From assembly GCF_028330965.1 (NCBI RefSeq), contig NZ_JAQMUB010000095.1, positions 1-32,701 on the forward strand: 32,701 nt of DNA. Reading direction: 5' to 3'. Source of the DNA: Oscillatoria sp. CS-180. Lineage in GTDB: Bacteria > Cyanobacteriota > Cyanobacteriia > Phormidesmidales > Phormidesmidaceae. Below the pieces are notes generated by a model that was not told where the DNA came from, searched no databases, and saw only the letters and a program-made list of their open reading frames with translations. Of this stretch, positions 8,014 through 16,622 are shown one piece after another (within the stretch, counting starts at the first letter, position 1; every line of letters starts with the position of its first letter). The position numbers were made by a program, and so were the translations under genes.

Positions 8014-9399
8014 ATGGGCATTCCTCCCTTTCTTCGGAAGGCACAACAGTGGTTTTTTAAGACTCCAGAGCGTTCCCTTGACCAAGCCTATGAAGCTGCC
8101 AGGATGATCGAAGCCATTGAGAACGAGCACTTCGATGGTAATCCCATCTCGGCTCGCTATGGCAACTACGGCAAAAGTTCGATGAACTATTTTGAGGGAG
8201 AACTGCAAAAGTACCTTAATCTCATCAACTTGAGAATGACTGAGTTTCGAGCGAGTAGTGCGGTCATTCGCGTTTCCGATCCCAAGATCATGGAGATTCA
8301 GGTTGGCGAGCCCTCAGATCAGGACTATACGCTCAACGTTATTGATAGGCCATCACTCTTTTTCCGCAAACTACAGTTTGTTGACGAAGTCCGTGCCCGC
8401 TATCGTCGAACCGAATCCTCATCGGCGCAGACGGTAGTCATGGTGAAGGAGCCTGCAACGGCTCAACCCAGAATTCAATCAGAGGGGCAATCGACCCAAC
8501 TGTTGAATGGACAGCAGCGCCAAGCATCCCCTGGCGCGATCGCTCCCCTTGCCACAACTCCAAAAGCGATCGATCAAAATGGGCAGCGATCAGCGGGGAT
8601 CACGGATCGAGCCAGCGTTCTCCCCCGGTCAATTCTGCGAACTGTTGATCGCATTCGACAAGATTTAGACCCCAATGCTGAGGAACAGGTGGTCAAAAAC
8701 TTTCGCTCTTCGCGGGGACGAACGACGACGGCGATCAGATTTCTACTGCTGCTAGTGATTGTTCCTCTACTAACACAGCAGTTTGCCAAGAACTACGTCG
8801 TGGGACCTATTGTGGATTACGCCCGCGAGAATCAGGAAGCAGATGTGTTCCTCAACATGGAGATGGAAGAGGAAGCTTTGCATGAGTTACAGCAGTATGA
8901 GGAGCGCCTCCGTTTTGAGGTCCTTATCGGCAAGGTAGAACCCATCCGTGAGGCTGAGATTGAAGAACGGGTTGTTGAGAAAGCCACGGAAATTGAATCG
9001 GAATATCGCGATCGCAGTGCTGATGCAGTCAAAAATGTGTTCTCAGATATTCTGGCCGTGAGCGCGTTTATTATCCTGCTGACCAACCAGAAGCGCGGCA
9101 TCCTCACGCTAAAGAGTTTTTTGGATGAAATTGTCTATGGCCTAAGTGACAGCGCCAAGGCATTCATCATCATTTTGTTTACCGATATGTTCGTCGGTTT
9201 CCACTCGCCTCATGGTTGGGAAGTCTTAATGGAAGGGCTTTCTAGACATTTAGGTTTTGCGGCTAACCGAGAATTCATCTTCCTTTTCATCGCAACGTTT
9301 CCAGTTATCTTGGATACCGTGTTCAAATACTGGATTTTCCGCTATCTCAACCGGATTTCTCCCTCGGCAGTCGCCACCTACAAGAATATGAACGAGTAG
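8014..9399 (+). CDS. pxcA: Proton extrusion protein PxcA (CemA/CotA family)
   Basis: PxcA is a cyanobacterial membrane protein needed for light-induced proton extrusion; its plastid homologue is CemA. The 461-residue sequence has the typical soluble N-terminal part (AYEAARMIEAIE, then KSSMNYFEGELQKYLNLI). A low-complexity Gln/Ser/Ala linker follows at about 145-205. The membrane region has helices near 238-257, 343-358, 381-398 and 420-444. Family motifs include DMFVGFHSPHGWEVLMEG and FIATFPVILDTVFKYWIFRYLN. The ATG at 8014 has AGGTGA about 10 bases upstream. The linker encodes HIP1 sites. Plus-strand neighbours are not closely spaced, so it is probably monocistronic. Confidence 0.93.
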   Translation: MGIPPFLRKAQQWFFKTPERSLDQAYEAARMIEAIENEHFDGNPISARYGNYGKSSMNYFEGELQKYLNLINLRMTEFRASSAVIRVSDPKIMEIQVGEPSDQDYTLNVIDRPSLFFRKLQFVDEVRARYRRTESSSAQTVVMVKEPATAQPRIQSEGQSTQLLNGQQRQASPGAIAPLATTPKAIDQNGQRSAGITDRASVLPRSILRTVDRIRQDLDPNAEEQVVKNFRSSRGRTTTAIRFLLLLVIVPLLTQQFAKNYVVGPIVDYARENQEADVFLNMEMEEEALHELQQYEERLRFEVLIGKVEPIREAEIEERVVEKATEIESEYRDRSADAVKNVFSDILAVSAFIILLTNQKRGILTLKSFLDEIVYGLSDSAKAFIIILFTDMFVGFHSPHGWEVLMEGLSRHLGFAANREFIFLFIATFPVILDTVFKYWIFRYLNRISPSAVATYKNMNE

Positions 9400-9642
9400 G
9401 ATAATAGCTAATTTTGATGGGGTTCTATGTTTGACGGATAACGCGCCTCGACCTTTACCTATAGCCCTGTGCAGCTTGGTCAAGTCCATCTCAGTGTCTT
9501 AAGAGAGCAGGGAATAGGGGACAAGGAATGGGGTGGGCTGATTTAAATGCAGGCCGTCATAACGTTGGATTGTCTTCGATGGGATCAATCTCTAACCCAC
9601 GTGAACTGTTGTAACATTCGGGGTGTTGAGTTTTGGCTTGCA

Positions 9643-10104
9643 ATGGCTGGTGAACCGGAAAAGCACGTCGCGATCGCCATTCTGTTTCGTGACAACCAGT
9701 TCTTGCTACAGCTTCGAGACAACATTCCTACCATTCTTTATCCTGGTTACTGGGCCTTTTTTGGGGGGCATATCGAACCCGGCGAGACAGCAGAAGAGGG
9801 CGTTTGGAGAGAGATCGAAGAAGAAATCAACTACTCTCCACCCTGGCTTAAACTATTTAAGCAGTGGAGAAATGAAAATATTGTCCGAAATGTTTTTTAT
9901 GGTCCACTCACTGTCCCCTTGGAGCAACTAGAGCTGAACGAAGGGTGGGACCTTGGATTGGGGACGGTCGATGAAATTCGTGACGGTCGAAAGTTTTCAT
10001 CGATCGCTAATCAAGTTCGTCCCATCGGAGAACCTCACCAACAATTGCTGCTCAGTTTCATTGCTCAATATGCTGACAAGCTGAGCGACCTTGATCCTCT
10101 GTAG
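9643..10104 (+). CDS. Nudix hydrolase
   Basis: Nudix enzymes cleave nucleoside diphosphates linked to another moiety. The Nudix box is clear: GHIEPGE, seven residues, then REIEEEIN, matching GX5EX7REUXEEXGU except that the last Gly is Asn. FFGG before the box and a family-length protein of 153 residues support the call. I chose ATG 9643 (MAGEPEKHVAIAILF) because the Nudix fold starts right after it. The frame extends to ATG 9547, but the extra 32 residues (with LDCLRWDQ and HVNCCNIRG) do not look like a Nudix domain. The substrate cannot be told. It stands alone between pxcA and the rhodanese-like gene. Confidence 0.85.
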   Translation: MAGEPEKHVAIAILFRDNQFLLQLRDNIPTILYPGYWAFFGGHIEPGETAEEGVWREIEEEINYSPPWLKLFKQWRNENIVRNVFYGPLTVPLEQLELNEGWDLGLGTVDEIRDGRKFSSIANQVRPIGEPHQQLLLSFIAQYADKLSDLDPL

Positions 10105-10305
10105 TGCGTGTGGGATTACGCACGAGCTGAAAAGCCAAGACGGATAAGCCCTCGCTATTGCTGCTTTCCTTGATTGAAGACCAGAAGACTTGCACGTTCC
10201 TTGAGCTTATTAATCGTAAGGACACATAACTTTGCAGAAATCTAGAAGTTTTGTTAACTTGCAATTAGTTCGCACTATCACGTCTATGGCGTAAGGCTTC
10301 ACATT

Positions 10306-10686
10306 ATGGATCGGCTTTTTGGCATTATTCCCAGGCCCGCGCCGATGCGGGAAACGGCTAGAGTTTACGACTTAAAAGCGCGTTTGGATTGGGGTGAACC
10401 CGCTTTGACCATCATTGATGTTCGCGATCGTGCCCTTTTTAATGAGCGTCACGTTATGGGTGCGATTTCAATGTCGGTAACAGAGTTAGTCAACCGTGCC
10501 CTGTCTACCCTTGAACTCGGTCGAGATATTTATGTCTACGCCAGCACGGATGAAGAGGCCACCATCGCGGCTGAACAACTTCGTGCTGCTGGCTACGCGA
10601 AGGTTTCTGTTCTTCGAGGCGGTGTGGCAGCCTGGAAAGCCGCTGGTTTTCCTACTGAAACCACGGGCAACGCGATCGCGGCATAA
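10306..10686 (+). CDS. Rhodanese-fold protein without the catalytic cysteine
   Basis: The 126-residue protein is a single rhodanese domain: TIIDVRDRALFNERHVMGAISM is the first signature, split as usual by the ERHV turn, and VLRGGVAAWKAAGFP is the C-terminal signature. The active-site loop, which normally starts with Cys (YVYCxxGxRS), reads YVYASTDEEA, so Ala79 replaces Cys and the anion-binding loop is acidic. Sulfur transfer is therefore unlikely, and a binding or regulatory role is more plausible. Cysteine-less rhodanese domains are known in bacteria. It is convergent with the RNase D gene, 63 bases away. Confidence 0.85.
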   Translation: MDRLFGIIPRPAPMRETARVYDLKARLDWGEPALTIIDVRDRALFNERHVMGAISMSVTELVNRALSTLELGRDIYVYASTDEEATIAAEQLRAAGYAKVSVLRGGVAAWKAAGFPTETTGNAIAA

Positions 10687-10749
10687 CGTGAAACGCCGTT
10701 AGCTCGCATTCACGAAGTCGTGCGGTCTTAACAGTGCAGCCGCCCAGTA

Positions 10750-11403
10750 CTAATGCTCAAAGATGTTTGGGTATTGCAGCAGGTCGAGGGTGACGAAGGT
10801 TGGAATGCATCCAAGGCATTCCACTGCTAGTTCCCATCGGCCTTCGCGTTTTAGCATGTCGATCAAAGCCTGACGAATCTGGTGCAGGTATCGCACATCG
10901 TTAGCCGCATAGCGCAGCTGATCGTCTGACAGATTAGCCGCATTTCCCCAGTCAGAGCTTTGCTGCGTTTTGTCTAGCTCGATGCCTGAGACTTCACGGA
11001 CAAGCTCTTTCAGGCCATGCCTAGAACTGTAAGTGCGGCTGAGTTTGCTGGCGACCTTGGTGCAAAAGGTGGGATTGACCTGGATATTCAAGTGATGCCG
11101 CAGGGTTGCTAAGTCAAATCGAGCAAAATGGAAGATCTTTTCAATCGCAGGGTTCTCTAACAGCGTTTGGAGGTTGGGGGCTGCTTGTTGGCCTAGCTCA
11201 ATCCGCACGACAGACACATAGCCCGCTTCATCACAAAGCTGGACCAAGCAAAGGCGATCGCGCCAAGGCAATAGACCCATTGTTTCTGTGTCAACAGCGA
11301 TCGCGCTAGCCTCTAGATATCGTTTTAGTAGTGCGTCTGAGAGGTCGCGATCGCAAACTTCAAACATGTCGGGAGACAATGCCTCGGGTGTGGCCTCACT
11401 CAT
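10750..11403 (-). CDS. Ribonuclease D-like 3'-5' exonuclease (DEDDy, no HRDC domain)
   Basis: The 217-residue protein has all DEDDy residues: Asp38 and Glu40 (VDTETMGL), Asp97 ([11 protein letters not shown]), and Tyr165 with Asp169 (YAANDVRYL). The exonuclease core is therefore complete, while the C-terminal HRDC domains of E. coli RNase D (375 aa) are absent, as in the short cyanobacterial forms. It presumably trims the 3' ends of structured RNAs. Its ATG overlaps the trpB stop by ATGA (11400-11403), so it is probably co-transcribed with and coupled to trpB, although the two functions have no obvious link. Confidence 0.9.
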   Translation of the reverse strand: MSEATPEALSPDMFEVCDRDLSDALLKRYLEASAIAVDTETMGLLPWRDRLCLVQLCDEAGYVSVVRIELGQQAAPNLQTLLENPAIEKIFHFARFDLATLRHHLNIQVNPTFCTKVASKLSRTYSSRHGLKELVREVSGIELDKTQQSSDWGNAANLSDDQLRYAANDVRYLHQIRQALIDMLKREGRWELAVECLGCIPTFVTLDLLQYPNIFEH

Positions 11404-12683
11404 GACAAGTTCCCCAAGGCTTTGGCAACTGTTTGGACGTCTTTATCCCCTCGGCCCGAGCAGTTGATCACAATGTAAGGGCTGTCCGATAACTGAGGAC
11501 ACAGCGTTTCTAGATAGGCAAAGGCATGGGCTGTCTCAAGGGCTGGAATAATGCCTTCTAACTGCGATACGAGCTGTAGTGCATCTAACGCTTGCTGGTC
11601 AGTCACGCTGTAATACTCAGCCCGCCCAATCTCTTTTAAGTAGCTATGCTCCGGTCCAACACCGGGATAGTCCAAACCAGCACTAATGGAGTGGGCTTCC
11701 TGAACCTGACCATTCGCATCCTGTAGCAGATAGCTCATCGCTCCATGCAAAACCCCGACTCGGCCTTGGGTCAGAGTGGCGGCATGCTTACCCGAAAGGA
11801 CGCCCTCGCCCTCAGCTTCCACGCCAATCATGCGAACCGACGTATCTTCAATGAAGTCGTGGAACAATCCCATGGCATTAGACCCCCCCCCCACGCAAGC
11901 CATAAGAATATCGGGTAGTCCATTCCACTTTTCCAGCGACTGACGGCGAGTTTCTTGCCCGATCACAGCGTGAAAATCCCGCACAATCATGGGGTAGGGA
12001 TGTGGACCTGCAACGGAGCCCAAAATGTAGTGGGTCGTTTCGACGTTGGTGACCCAATCCCGAATGGCCTCAGACGTGGCGTCTTTGAGAGTTCCAGTCC
12101 CCGCTGTCACAGGGCTAACCTCAGCCCCCATCAAGCGCATCCGAAAAACGTTGAGCGCCTGTCGTTCCATATCCTGTACGCCCATGTAGATGACGCATTT
12201 GATGCCAAAACGAGCGCATACTGTTGCGGTTGCCACACCATGCTGGCCTGCTCCGGTTTCAGCAATAACCCGCGCTTTGCCCATGCGTTTAGCCAGAAGA
12301 ACCTGTCCCAGAGCGTTATTAATCTTGTGCGCTCCAGTATGGTTCAAATCTTCTCGCTTGAGATAGATTTGAGGGCTGGTACCATCGGGGTTAGCGTAAT
12401 GAGCCGTCAATCGTTCAGCGAAGTAAAGCGGCGTTTCGCGTCCGACGTAGTCTTTGAGTAATTCGCTCAACTCCTGCTTGAAATCATCCGTGTCGCGATA
12501 CGTGTAATACGCCTCCTCTAACTCAGCTAAGGCAGGCATGAGCGTTTCGGGCACATACTTCCCGCCAAATTGACCAAACCGCCCCAGTGGATCAGGCCGG
12601 GCCGAAACAGCAAGAGCCTGCTTAGAGGTCTTGCTAGCTGAGCTTTGAGTGGATGTGGGAGAAGAAATAGGCGTCTGAGTCAC
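11400..12683 (-). CDS. trpB: Tryptophan synthase beta chain
   Basis: TrpB condenses indole with serine to tryptophan using PLP, in complex with TrpA, which is not in this window. The 427-residue protein has the PLP lysine at Lys120 ([15 protein letters not shown]), the AETGAGQHG loop, and the phosphate-binding [10 protein letters not shown] loop. [16 protein letters not shown] marks the start of the core. The first ~30 residues are Ser/Thr/Gln-rich and not conserved. The start is GTG 12683, because the next Met (49) lies inside the core. The GGGS loop is encoded by a run of ten G (11883-11892). It is the first gene of a pair with RNase D. Confidence 0.97.
   Translation of the reverse strand: MTQTPISSPTSTQSSASKTSKQALAVSARPDPLGRFGQFGGKYVPETLMPALAELEEAYYTYRDTDDFKQELSELLKDYVGRETPLYFAERLTAHYANPDGTSPQIYLKREDLNHTGAHKINNALGQVLLAKRMGKARVIAETGAGQHGVATATVCARFGIKCVIYMGVQDMERQALNVFRMRLMGAEVSPVTAGTGTLKDATSEAIRDWVTNVETTHYILGSVAGPHPYPMIVRDFHAVIGQETRRQSLEKWNGLPDILMACVGGGSNAMGLFHDFIEDTSVRMIGVEAEGEGVLSGKHAATLTQGRVGVLHGAMSYLLQDANGQVQEAHSISAGLDYPGVGPEHSYLKEIGRAEYYSVTDQQALDALQLVSQLEGIIPALETAHAFAYLETLCPQLSDSPYIVINCSGRGDKDVQTVAKALGNLS
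11883..11892 (-). repeat. Ten-base homopolymer (G10 on the coding strand) inside trpB
   Basis: The coding strand reads GTG followed by nine further G, then TCT, encoding Val-Gly-Gly-Gly-Ser in the PLP-phosphate loop. The frame is intact at ten G. Runs of this length are prone to replication or polymerase slippage and to sequencing error. Confidence 0.9.
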
Positions 12684-12875
12684 GAGCGTTAGACAATATA
12701 AGAGTAGTTGTCAGCCCCCATTATACGGAATGGGCTAACCCTCTATCTGTCTTGCCAGATTAAGAAAGCTAGAAAGTTGTGCTCTTTCTGGTTGGGTATG
12801 ACCATACTGAACAAAAGACTATTTGCGGATTTCCAGGTTGTTACGGATGTCAGGTTGCTGTCTATAAGATTTTGC

Positions 12876-12915
12876 CTTTATCCCAGCCGCTCCACTCAAA
12901 ATTGCTGGGATAAAG
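12876..12915 (+). promoter_or_regulatory. Perfect 12-bp inverted repeat in the leader of the Bax-inhibitor-1 gene
   Basis: CTTTATCCCAGC at 12876-12887 is followed 16 bases later by its exact reverse complement GCTGGGATAAAG at 12904-12915. The structure ends 36 bases before the ATG at 12952. As RNA it would form a stable stem with a 16-nt loop; as DNA it could be a dimeric protein-binding site. No T tract follows on the plus strand, so it is not a classical terminator. Confidence 0.6.
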
Positions 12916-12951
12916 CCTTGTGCCTTCGTTGATGTTCCATAAGGTTTCTCC

Positions 12952-13635
12952 ATGATTACTGTTGCTCAAGCTCCCCCGAGCGATCGCGCTCTATTCATTC
13001 GTCGCACCTACACTCACCTGGCAGGGGCGATCGCCGCCTTCATCGCCATTGAATATATTCTCTTTACAACCGGCATTGCGGGTGCAATCACTAATATGCT
13101 GGCAGGTAGTCGATTTGTTTGGCTGGCCATTTTGGGCGGCTTTGCTCTATTGGGCTGGTTTGCCCGAAGTCTGATTGCTCGCGCCAAGTCCGGAGAACAG
13201 GAATACCTAGGCTTAGGAATTTATATTGTCGCAGAAGCCATCATCTTTGCGCCGATACTCTACATCGCGGCCTACGTTGTTGGTAATGATGTCCTTCCCA
13301 TTGCCGTAGCCCTGACGCTACTGCTTTTTGCGGGGTTGACGGCGATCGCCTTTACAACTCGACGAGATTTTTCTTTCTTGCGGGGCTTTCTAACCGTTGG
13401 TGGCTTCGTCGCGCTGGGACTGATTGTGTGTAGCGTGATCTTTGGCTTTACCCTAGGGCTTATCTTTTCTGGGGCGATGGTGATTTTTGCGTCTGCTGCC
13501 ATCCTGTATGACACCTCCAAAGTCATGCATCACTATTCCACGACTCAACACGTGGTGGCTGCACTGGAGCTATTTGCATCCGTTGCCCTATTGTTCTGGT
13601 ACGTTTTACGAATTGTGATGGCGATGCGCCGATAA
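12952..13635 (+). CDS. Bax inhibitor-1 / YccA family membrane protein
   Basis: The 227-residue protein has seven predicted membrane helices, at about 22-44, 56-75, 85-107, 112-131, 140-160, 163-182 and 202-222. The family motif region VIFASAAILYDTSKVMHHY is followed by the last helix (AALELFASVALLFWYVLRIV). Bacterial members (YccA, YbhL, BsYetJ) are inner-membrane proteins; YetJ is a pH-sensitive calcium leak channel and YccA modulates FtsH. Asp residues near the C-terminal helices (YDTSK) match the family's ion-sensing pair. The ATG 12952 has AAGG about nine bases upstream. It sits divergently from trpB, with a hairpin in its leader. Confidence 0.88.
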   Translation: MITVAQAPPSDRALFIRRTYTHLAGAIAAFIAIEYILFTTGIAGAITNMLAGSRFVWLAILGGFALLGWFARSLIARAKSGEQEYLGLGIYIVAEAIIFAPILYIAAYVVGNDVLPIAVALTLLLFAGLTAIAFTTRRDFSFLRGFLTVGGFVALGLIVCSVIFGFTLGLIFSGAMVIFASAAILYDTSKVMHHYSTTQHVVAALELFASVALLFWYVLRIVMAMRR

Positions 13636-13793
13636 CGTGTTTTCGCAAGCGAGATGCGCCTCTTACAGTTCTTCACTGCACTATGCTGCGAACTAGAGAC
13701 CGAGAATTTTGACTATTTTGCAGTCAGGTTGACTGGTTTAATGGTTTGCAAGGCCGAAACTCGGCTGAGTCGAATGAAGGATAAAGAGGCGCA

Positions 13794-13967
13794 ATGTCTG
13801 AATCCATCAATTATGAAAAATTGGCAGGCATCCTAAACAGAGCCAGTGCTCAGGGTAAAAGCGGATTTTGCAGAATGCTTTGGGGCAATCAGTCAGAAGC
13901 CGTTCAGTCTCAGCTTCTACCCTATTTGAGTGAACAGGCCCAGGACGCGGTCAGCGAGAAGGATTAA
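13794..13967 (+). CDS. 57-residue hypothetical protein
   Basis: This short gene reads from ATG 13794 to TAA 13965-13967. It is preceded by a good ribosome binding site (AAAGAGG, about six bases from the ATG). The product starts MSESINYEKLAGILNRASAQ, continues with GKSGFCRMLWGNQSEAVQSQ, and ends in an acidic stretch (SEQAQDAVSEKD). It is soluble and predicted mostly helical, with one Cys and a central FCRMLWG motif. Composition and the strong start signal suggest a real gene rather than chance. I do not know its function. It lies 84 bases upstream of ribBA on the same strand and might share a transcript with it. Confidence 0.65.
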   Translation: MSESINYEKLAGILNRASAQGKSGFCRMLWGNQSEAVQSQLLPYLSEQAQDAVSEKD

Positions 13968-14051
13968 GCGAACCGTCTTAGCAATTTTCACCCTGCTGAA
14001 GATTAAAGCATTAGAATCGGTCATAAAGCTGAATGAGTGAAATAAGTCAAA

Positions 14052-15809
14052 GTGGCGGATATAGAGGACGTGACTCTAGCTGGGGTCTCTAATCCTGAGC
14101 CAAGCACATTGAAAAAAGTTGAGTTTGCGTTTGACAGCATTGACAGTGCCTTGCAAGATCTGGCTGCTGGTCGAGCGATCGTGGTTGTAGATGACGAAAA
14201 CCGTGAAAACGAGGGTGACGTTATCTGTGCAGCCCAGTTCGCCACACCGGACATGATTAATTTCATGGCGGTTGAGGCTAGGGGATTGATCTGCCTTGCC
14301 ATGACGCGACAGCGGCTGGATGAGCTAGAGTTGCCTCTAATGGTGACTCAAAGTTCGTTTGAGGATGAAAACGAGCAGACTGCTTTTACGGTCAGCATTG
14401 ACGCGGCGCTGAATTGGGGAGTCACTACAGGTATTTCTGCTGAGGATCGAGCGCGCACTATTCAAGTTGCGCTGAATCCCAATGCTCGCCCCATTGACTT
14501 GCGGCGACCGGGGCATATCTTTCCGCTTCGAGCTAAGGAAGGTGGTGTGCTGAAACGTGCAGGCCACACGGAAGCTGGGGTTGACTTGGCTCGTTTGGCA
14601 GGACTATACCCAGCAGGCGTTATCTGTGAGATTCAAAACGCTGATGGCTCAATGGCAAGGCTGCCAGAGCTGATTGACTATGCTCGGGTGCACAATCTTA
14701 AGCTGATCAGCATTGCCGATTTGATTAGCTACCGGTTGGAGCATGAGCGCTTTGTAAAACGGGAGGCGATCGCTAATTTACCCACTCAGTTTGGTCATTT
14801 CAACATCTACGCCTATCGCAACTCAATGGACAACTCAGAGCACGTTGCCCTCGTCAAAGGCGATCCTGAGACCTTTAGAGACAAGTCCGTCATGGTGCGG
14901 GTTCATTCTGAATGCTTGACGGGCGATTCCTTTGGGTCATTGCGCTGTGACTGTCGTATGCAGCTTCAGGCAGCGCTCAAAATGATCGAATCAGCAGGCC
15001 GAGGTGTTGTCGTGTATCTCAGGCAAGAGGGGCGCGGCATTGGCCTAGTCAATAAGCTCAAAGCTTATTCGCTACAGGATATGGGGTTGGACACTGTGGA
15101 GGCCAATGAAAAGTTGGGGCTACCAGTCGATCAGCGCAACTACGGTATTGGGGCGCAGATTCTCAATGACATTGGTGTCCGACAGTTTTGTCTGATTACC
15201 AACAATCCTCGCAAGATTGCAGGATTAAAAGGATATGGGCTAGAGATGGTTGATCGCGTTCCTCTCATCGTTGAAACGACTCCTTACAACTCTCATTATC
15301 TAGAGACCAAGGCTCAAAAACTGGGTCACTTGCTGGTGCAGACTTACCTGGTTACGATCGCACTGCAAACGAAAGAAGACTTCTCGGCTATCCCTGAAAA
15401 GGCCGAACAGCTTGAGAAGGTTCGTAATCTGGCTTATCAGCAGGGATTTTTGGCTCAGGAGGAAGCGCGATCAGTTGCCGTTGCCCTGTTCGGACAAGGC
15501 AAATTAATCGTCCATTTAGGGCTGGACCAACCTCATGCGGTCGAACCTAACTGGTATAACCAAGTTGGCGATTCCAGTTGGACAGCCATTTCAAGCATCT
15601 TGAATGAATTAGTCGAATGGCCCAACTTATATCAGCTAGAGATCTTGGTTTCTGATGGGTACGATCCGTTCACTCACCTGCAAGTGGGGTTGAGTCGTCA
15701 AACTTTTTCTTTAGGACAAAGCAACACGGCAGTTTATCCATCCGAACTTAAAGGGCAGCTTCAGACCCAGCGTATTTACGCTTTTTCAAGGCATGGTTTT
15801 AACGATTAA
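14052..15809 (+). CDS. ribBA: Bifunctional DHBP synthase / GTP cyclohydrolase II with C-terminal extension
   Basis: RibBA carries out both entry reactions of riboflavin synthesis: GTP to the pyrimidine intermediate (RibA) and ribulose 5-phosphate to dihydroxybutanone phosphate (RibB). The RibB domain covers about residues 25-230 (DDENRENEGD at 47-56, RAGHTEAGVDL near 169-179). The RibA domain covers about 235-430: zinc ligands Cys288, Cys299 and Cys301 (HSECLTGDSFG then RCDC), and YLRQEGRGIGL. A further ~150 residues (430-585) are not part of either classic domain but occur in cyanobacterial RibBA as I recall. The start is GTG 14052, whose ribosome binding site is weak. It ends three bases before the convergent response regulator. 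Confidence 0.95.
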   Translation: MADIEDVTLAGVSNPEPSTLKKVEFAFDSIDSALQDLAAGRAIVVVDDENRENEGDVICAAQFATPDMINFMAVEARGLICLAMTRQRLDELELPLMVTQSSFEDENEQTAFTVSIDAALNWGVTTGISAEDRARTIQVALNPNARPIDLRRPGHIFPLRAKEGGVLKRAGHTEAGVDLARLAGLYPAGVICEIQNADGSMARLPELIDYARVHNLKLISIADLISYRLEHERFVKREAIANLPTQFGHFNIYAYRNSMDNSEHVALVKGDPETFRDKSVMVRVHSECLTGDSFGSLRCDCRMQLQAALKMIESAGRGVVVYLRQEGRGIGLVNKLKAYSLQDMGLDTVEANEKLGLPVDQRNYGIGAQILNDIGVRQFCLITNNPRKIAGLKGYGLEMVDRVPLIVETTPYNSHYLETKAQKLGHLLVQTYLVTIALQTKEDFSAIPEKAEQLEKVRNLAYQQGFLAQEEARSVAVALFGQGKLIVHLGLDQPHAVEPNWYNQVGDSSWTAISSILNELVEWPNLYQLEILVSDGYDPFTHLQVGLSRQTFSLGQSNTAVYPSELKGQLQTQRIYAFSRHGFND

Positions 15810-15812
15810 GGA

Positions 15813-16571
15813 TTAGCCAAAGCGGTAGCCGAATCCTCGGAGCGTCACGATGTATTTAGGACTGCTGGGATCAACTTCGACTTTTTCCCGCAGCCAACGG
15901 ATGTGAACGTCTACGGTTTTGCGATCGCCCATAAAATCAGGGCCCCAGACGTTATCGATCAACTCTTCTCGGCTCCAGACTCGATTGGGGTGATTCATAA
16001 AGAGTTCCAAAATGCGGAACTCTTTAGGGGAAAGGGCAACCTCTCGCTCATGCACAGTGACCCGCAATTCATTGAGATAGAGAACAATATCCCGATACAT
16101 CAATACAGAGGCTTCTTGAGGCGTCTTGGCTCGCCGATAGCGTCTCAGCAGTGCCCGGCAGCGAGCAATCAATTCACGCATTCCAAAGGGTTTTGCCAAA
16201 TAGTCATCGGCCCCAACTTCCAAACCAACCACGCGATCCGTTTCGCTCCCTTTGGCACTTAGGATCAAGATAGGAATGTCCCAGTTTCGGTGGCGAATCA
16301 TTCGACAAAGATCCAACCCACTCACTCCTGGCAGCATGAGATCTAAGATGGCCAAGTCAAAAGCTGGAGTATTGCTGAAGTGAGTCCAGGCTGAATTTCC
16401 TAACATCTCCAGTGCGAGGGAACCATCCTCAGCAACATCGACTTGATACCCTTCATCCTTCAGAGCCAGGCTGATGGTCTCTCGAATGAGAGCTTCATCG
16501 TCCACCACCAAAATGTGATCCTGTTGCAGCGAAATTCCTGCTTGAAACTGTCTGTCACTGTTGTGCACCAT
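15813..16571 (-). CDS. OmpR/PhoB-family response regulator (SphR-like)
   Basis: The protein has a receiver domain followed by a winged-helix DNA-binding domain. Numbering from the longer frame opening at GTG 16622, the acidic pocket is Asp41/Asp42 (VVDDEALIRE), the phosphorylated residue Asp94 (AILDLMLPGVSG), Ser122 replaces the switch Thr, and Lys144 lies in YLAKPFG. The winged helix shows LSPKEFRILELF, RVWSREELIDNVWG, the recognition helix KTVDVHIRWLREK, and the wing TLRGFGYRFG. I chose ATG 16571 because the residues before it are not part of the fold. By memory it resembles the cyanobacterial phosphate regulator SphR, but no cognate histidine kinase is in the window, so I give no symbol. 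It is convergent with ribBA. Confidence 0.9.
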   Translation of the reverse strand: MVHNSDRQFQAGISLQQDHILVVDDEALIRETISLALKDEGYQVDVAEDGSLALEMLGNSAWTHFSNTPAFDLAILDLMLPGVSGLDLCRMIRHRNWDIPILILSAKGSETDRVVGLEVGADDYLAKPFGMRELIARCRALLRRYRRAKTPQEASVLMYRDIVLYLNELRVTVHEREVALSPKEFRILELFMNHPNRVWSREELIDNVWGPDFMGDRKTVDVHIRWLREKVEVDPSSPKYIVTLRGFGYRFG

Positions 16572-16622
16572 ATCTGCTGCTCTATAAATTCCCCTCGAAT
16601 CAGCCCACCTGGACTCGACCAC

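Noticed and set aside
10104-10123. GTGCGT / ACGCAC inverted repeat at the Nudix stop codon
   Set aside because: Only six base pairs, overlapping the stop and without a T tract; too weak to call a terminator.
12713-12736. AGCCC-CATT / AATGGGCT hairpin upstream of trpB
   Set aside because: It needs a two-base bulge and has a short loop; not distinguishable from chance.
12708-12932. Plus-strand frame of 74 codons upstream of BI-1
   Set aside because: It runs over the leader hairpin and lacks a plausible start signal; the product has no recognisable pattern.
13654-13836. Plus-strand frame of 60 codons after BI-1
   Set aside because: It overlaps the start of the better supported 57-residue gene in another frame and has no ribosome binding site.
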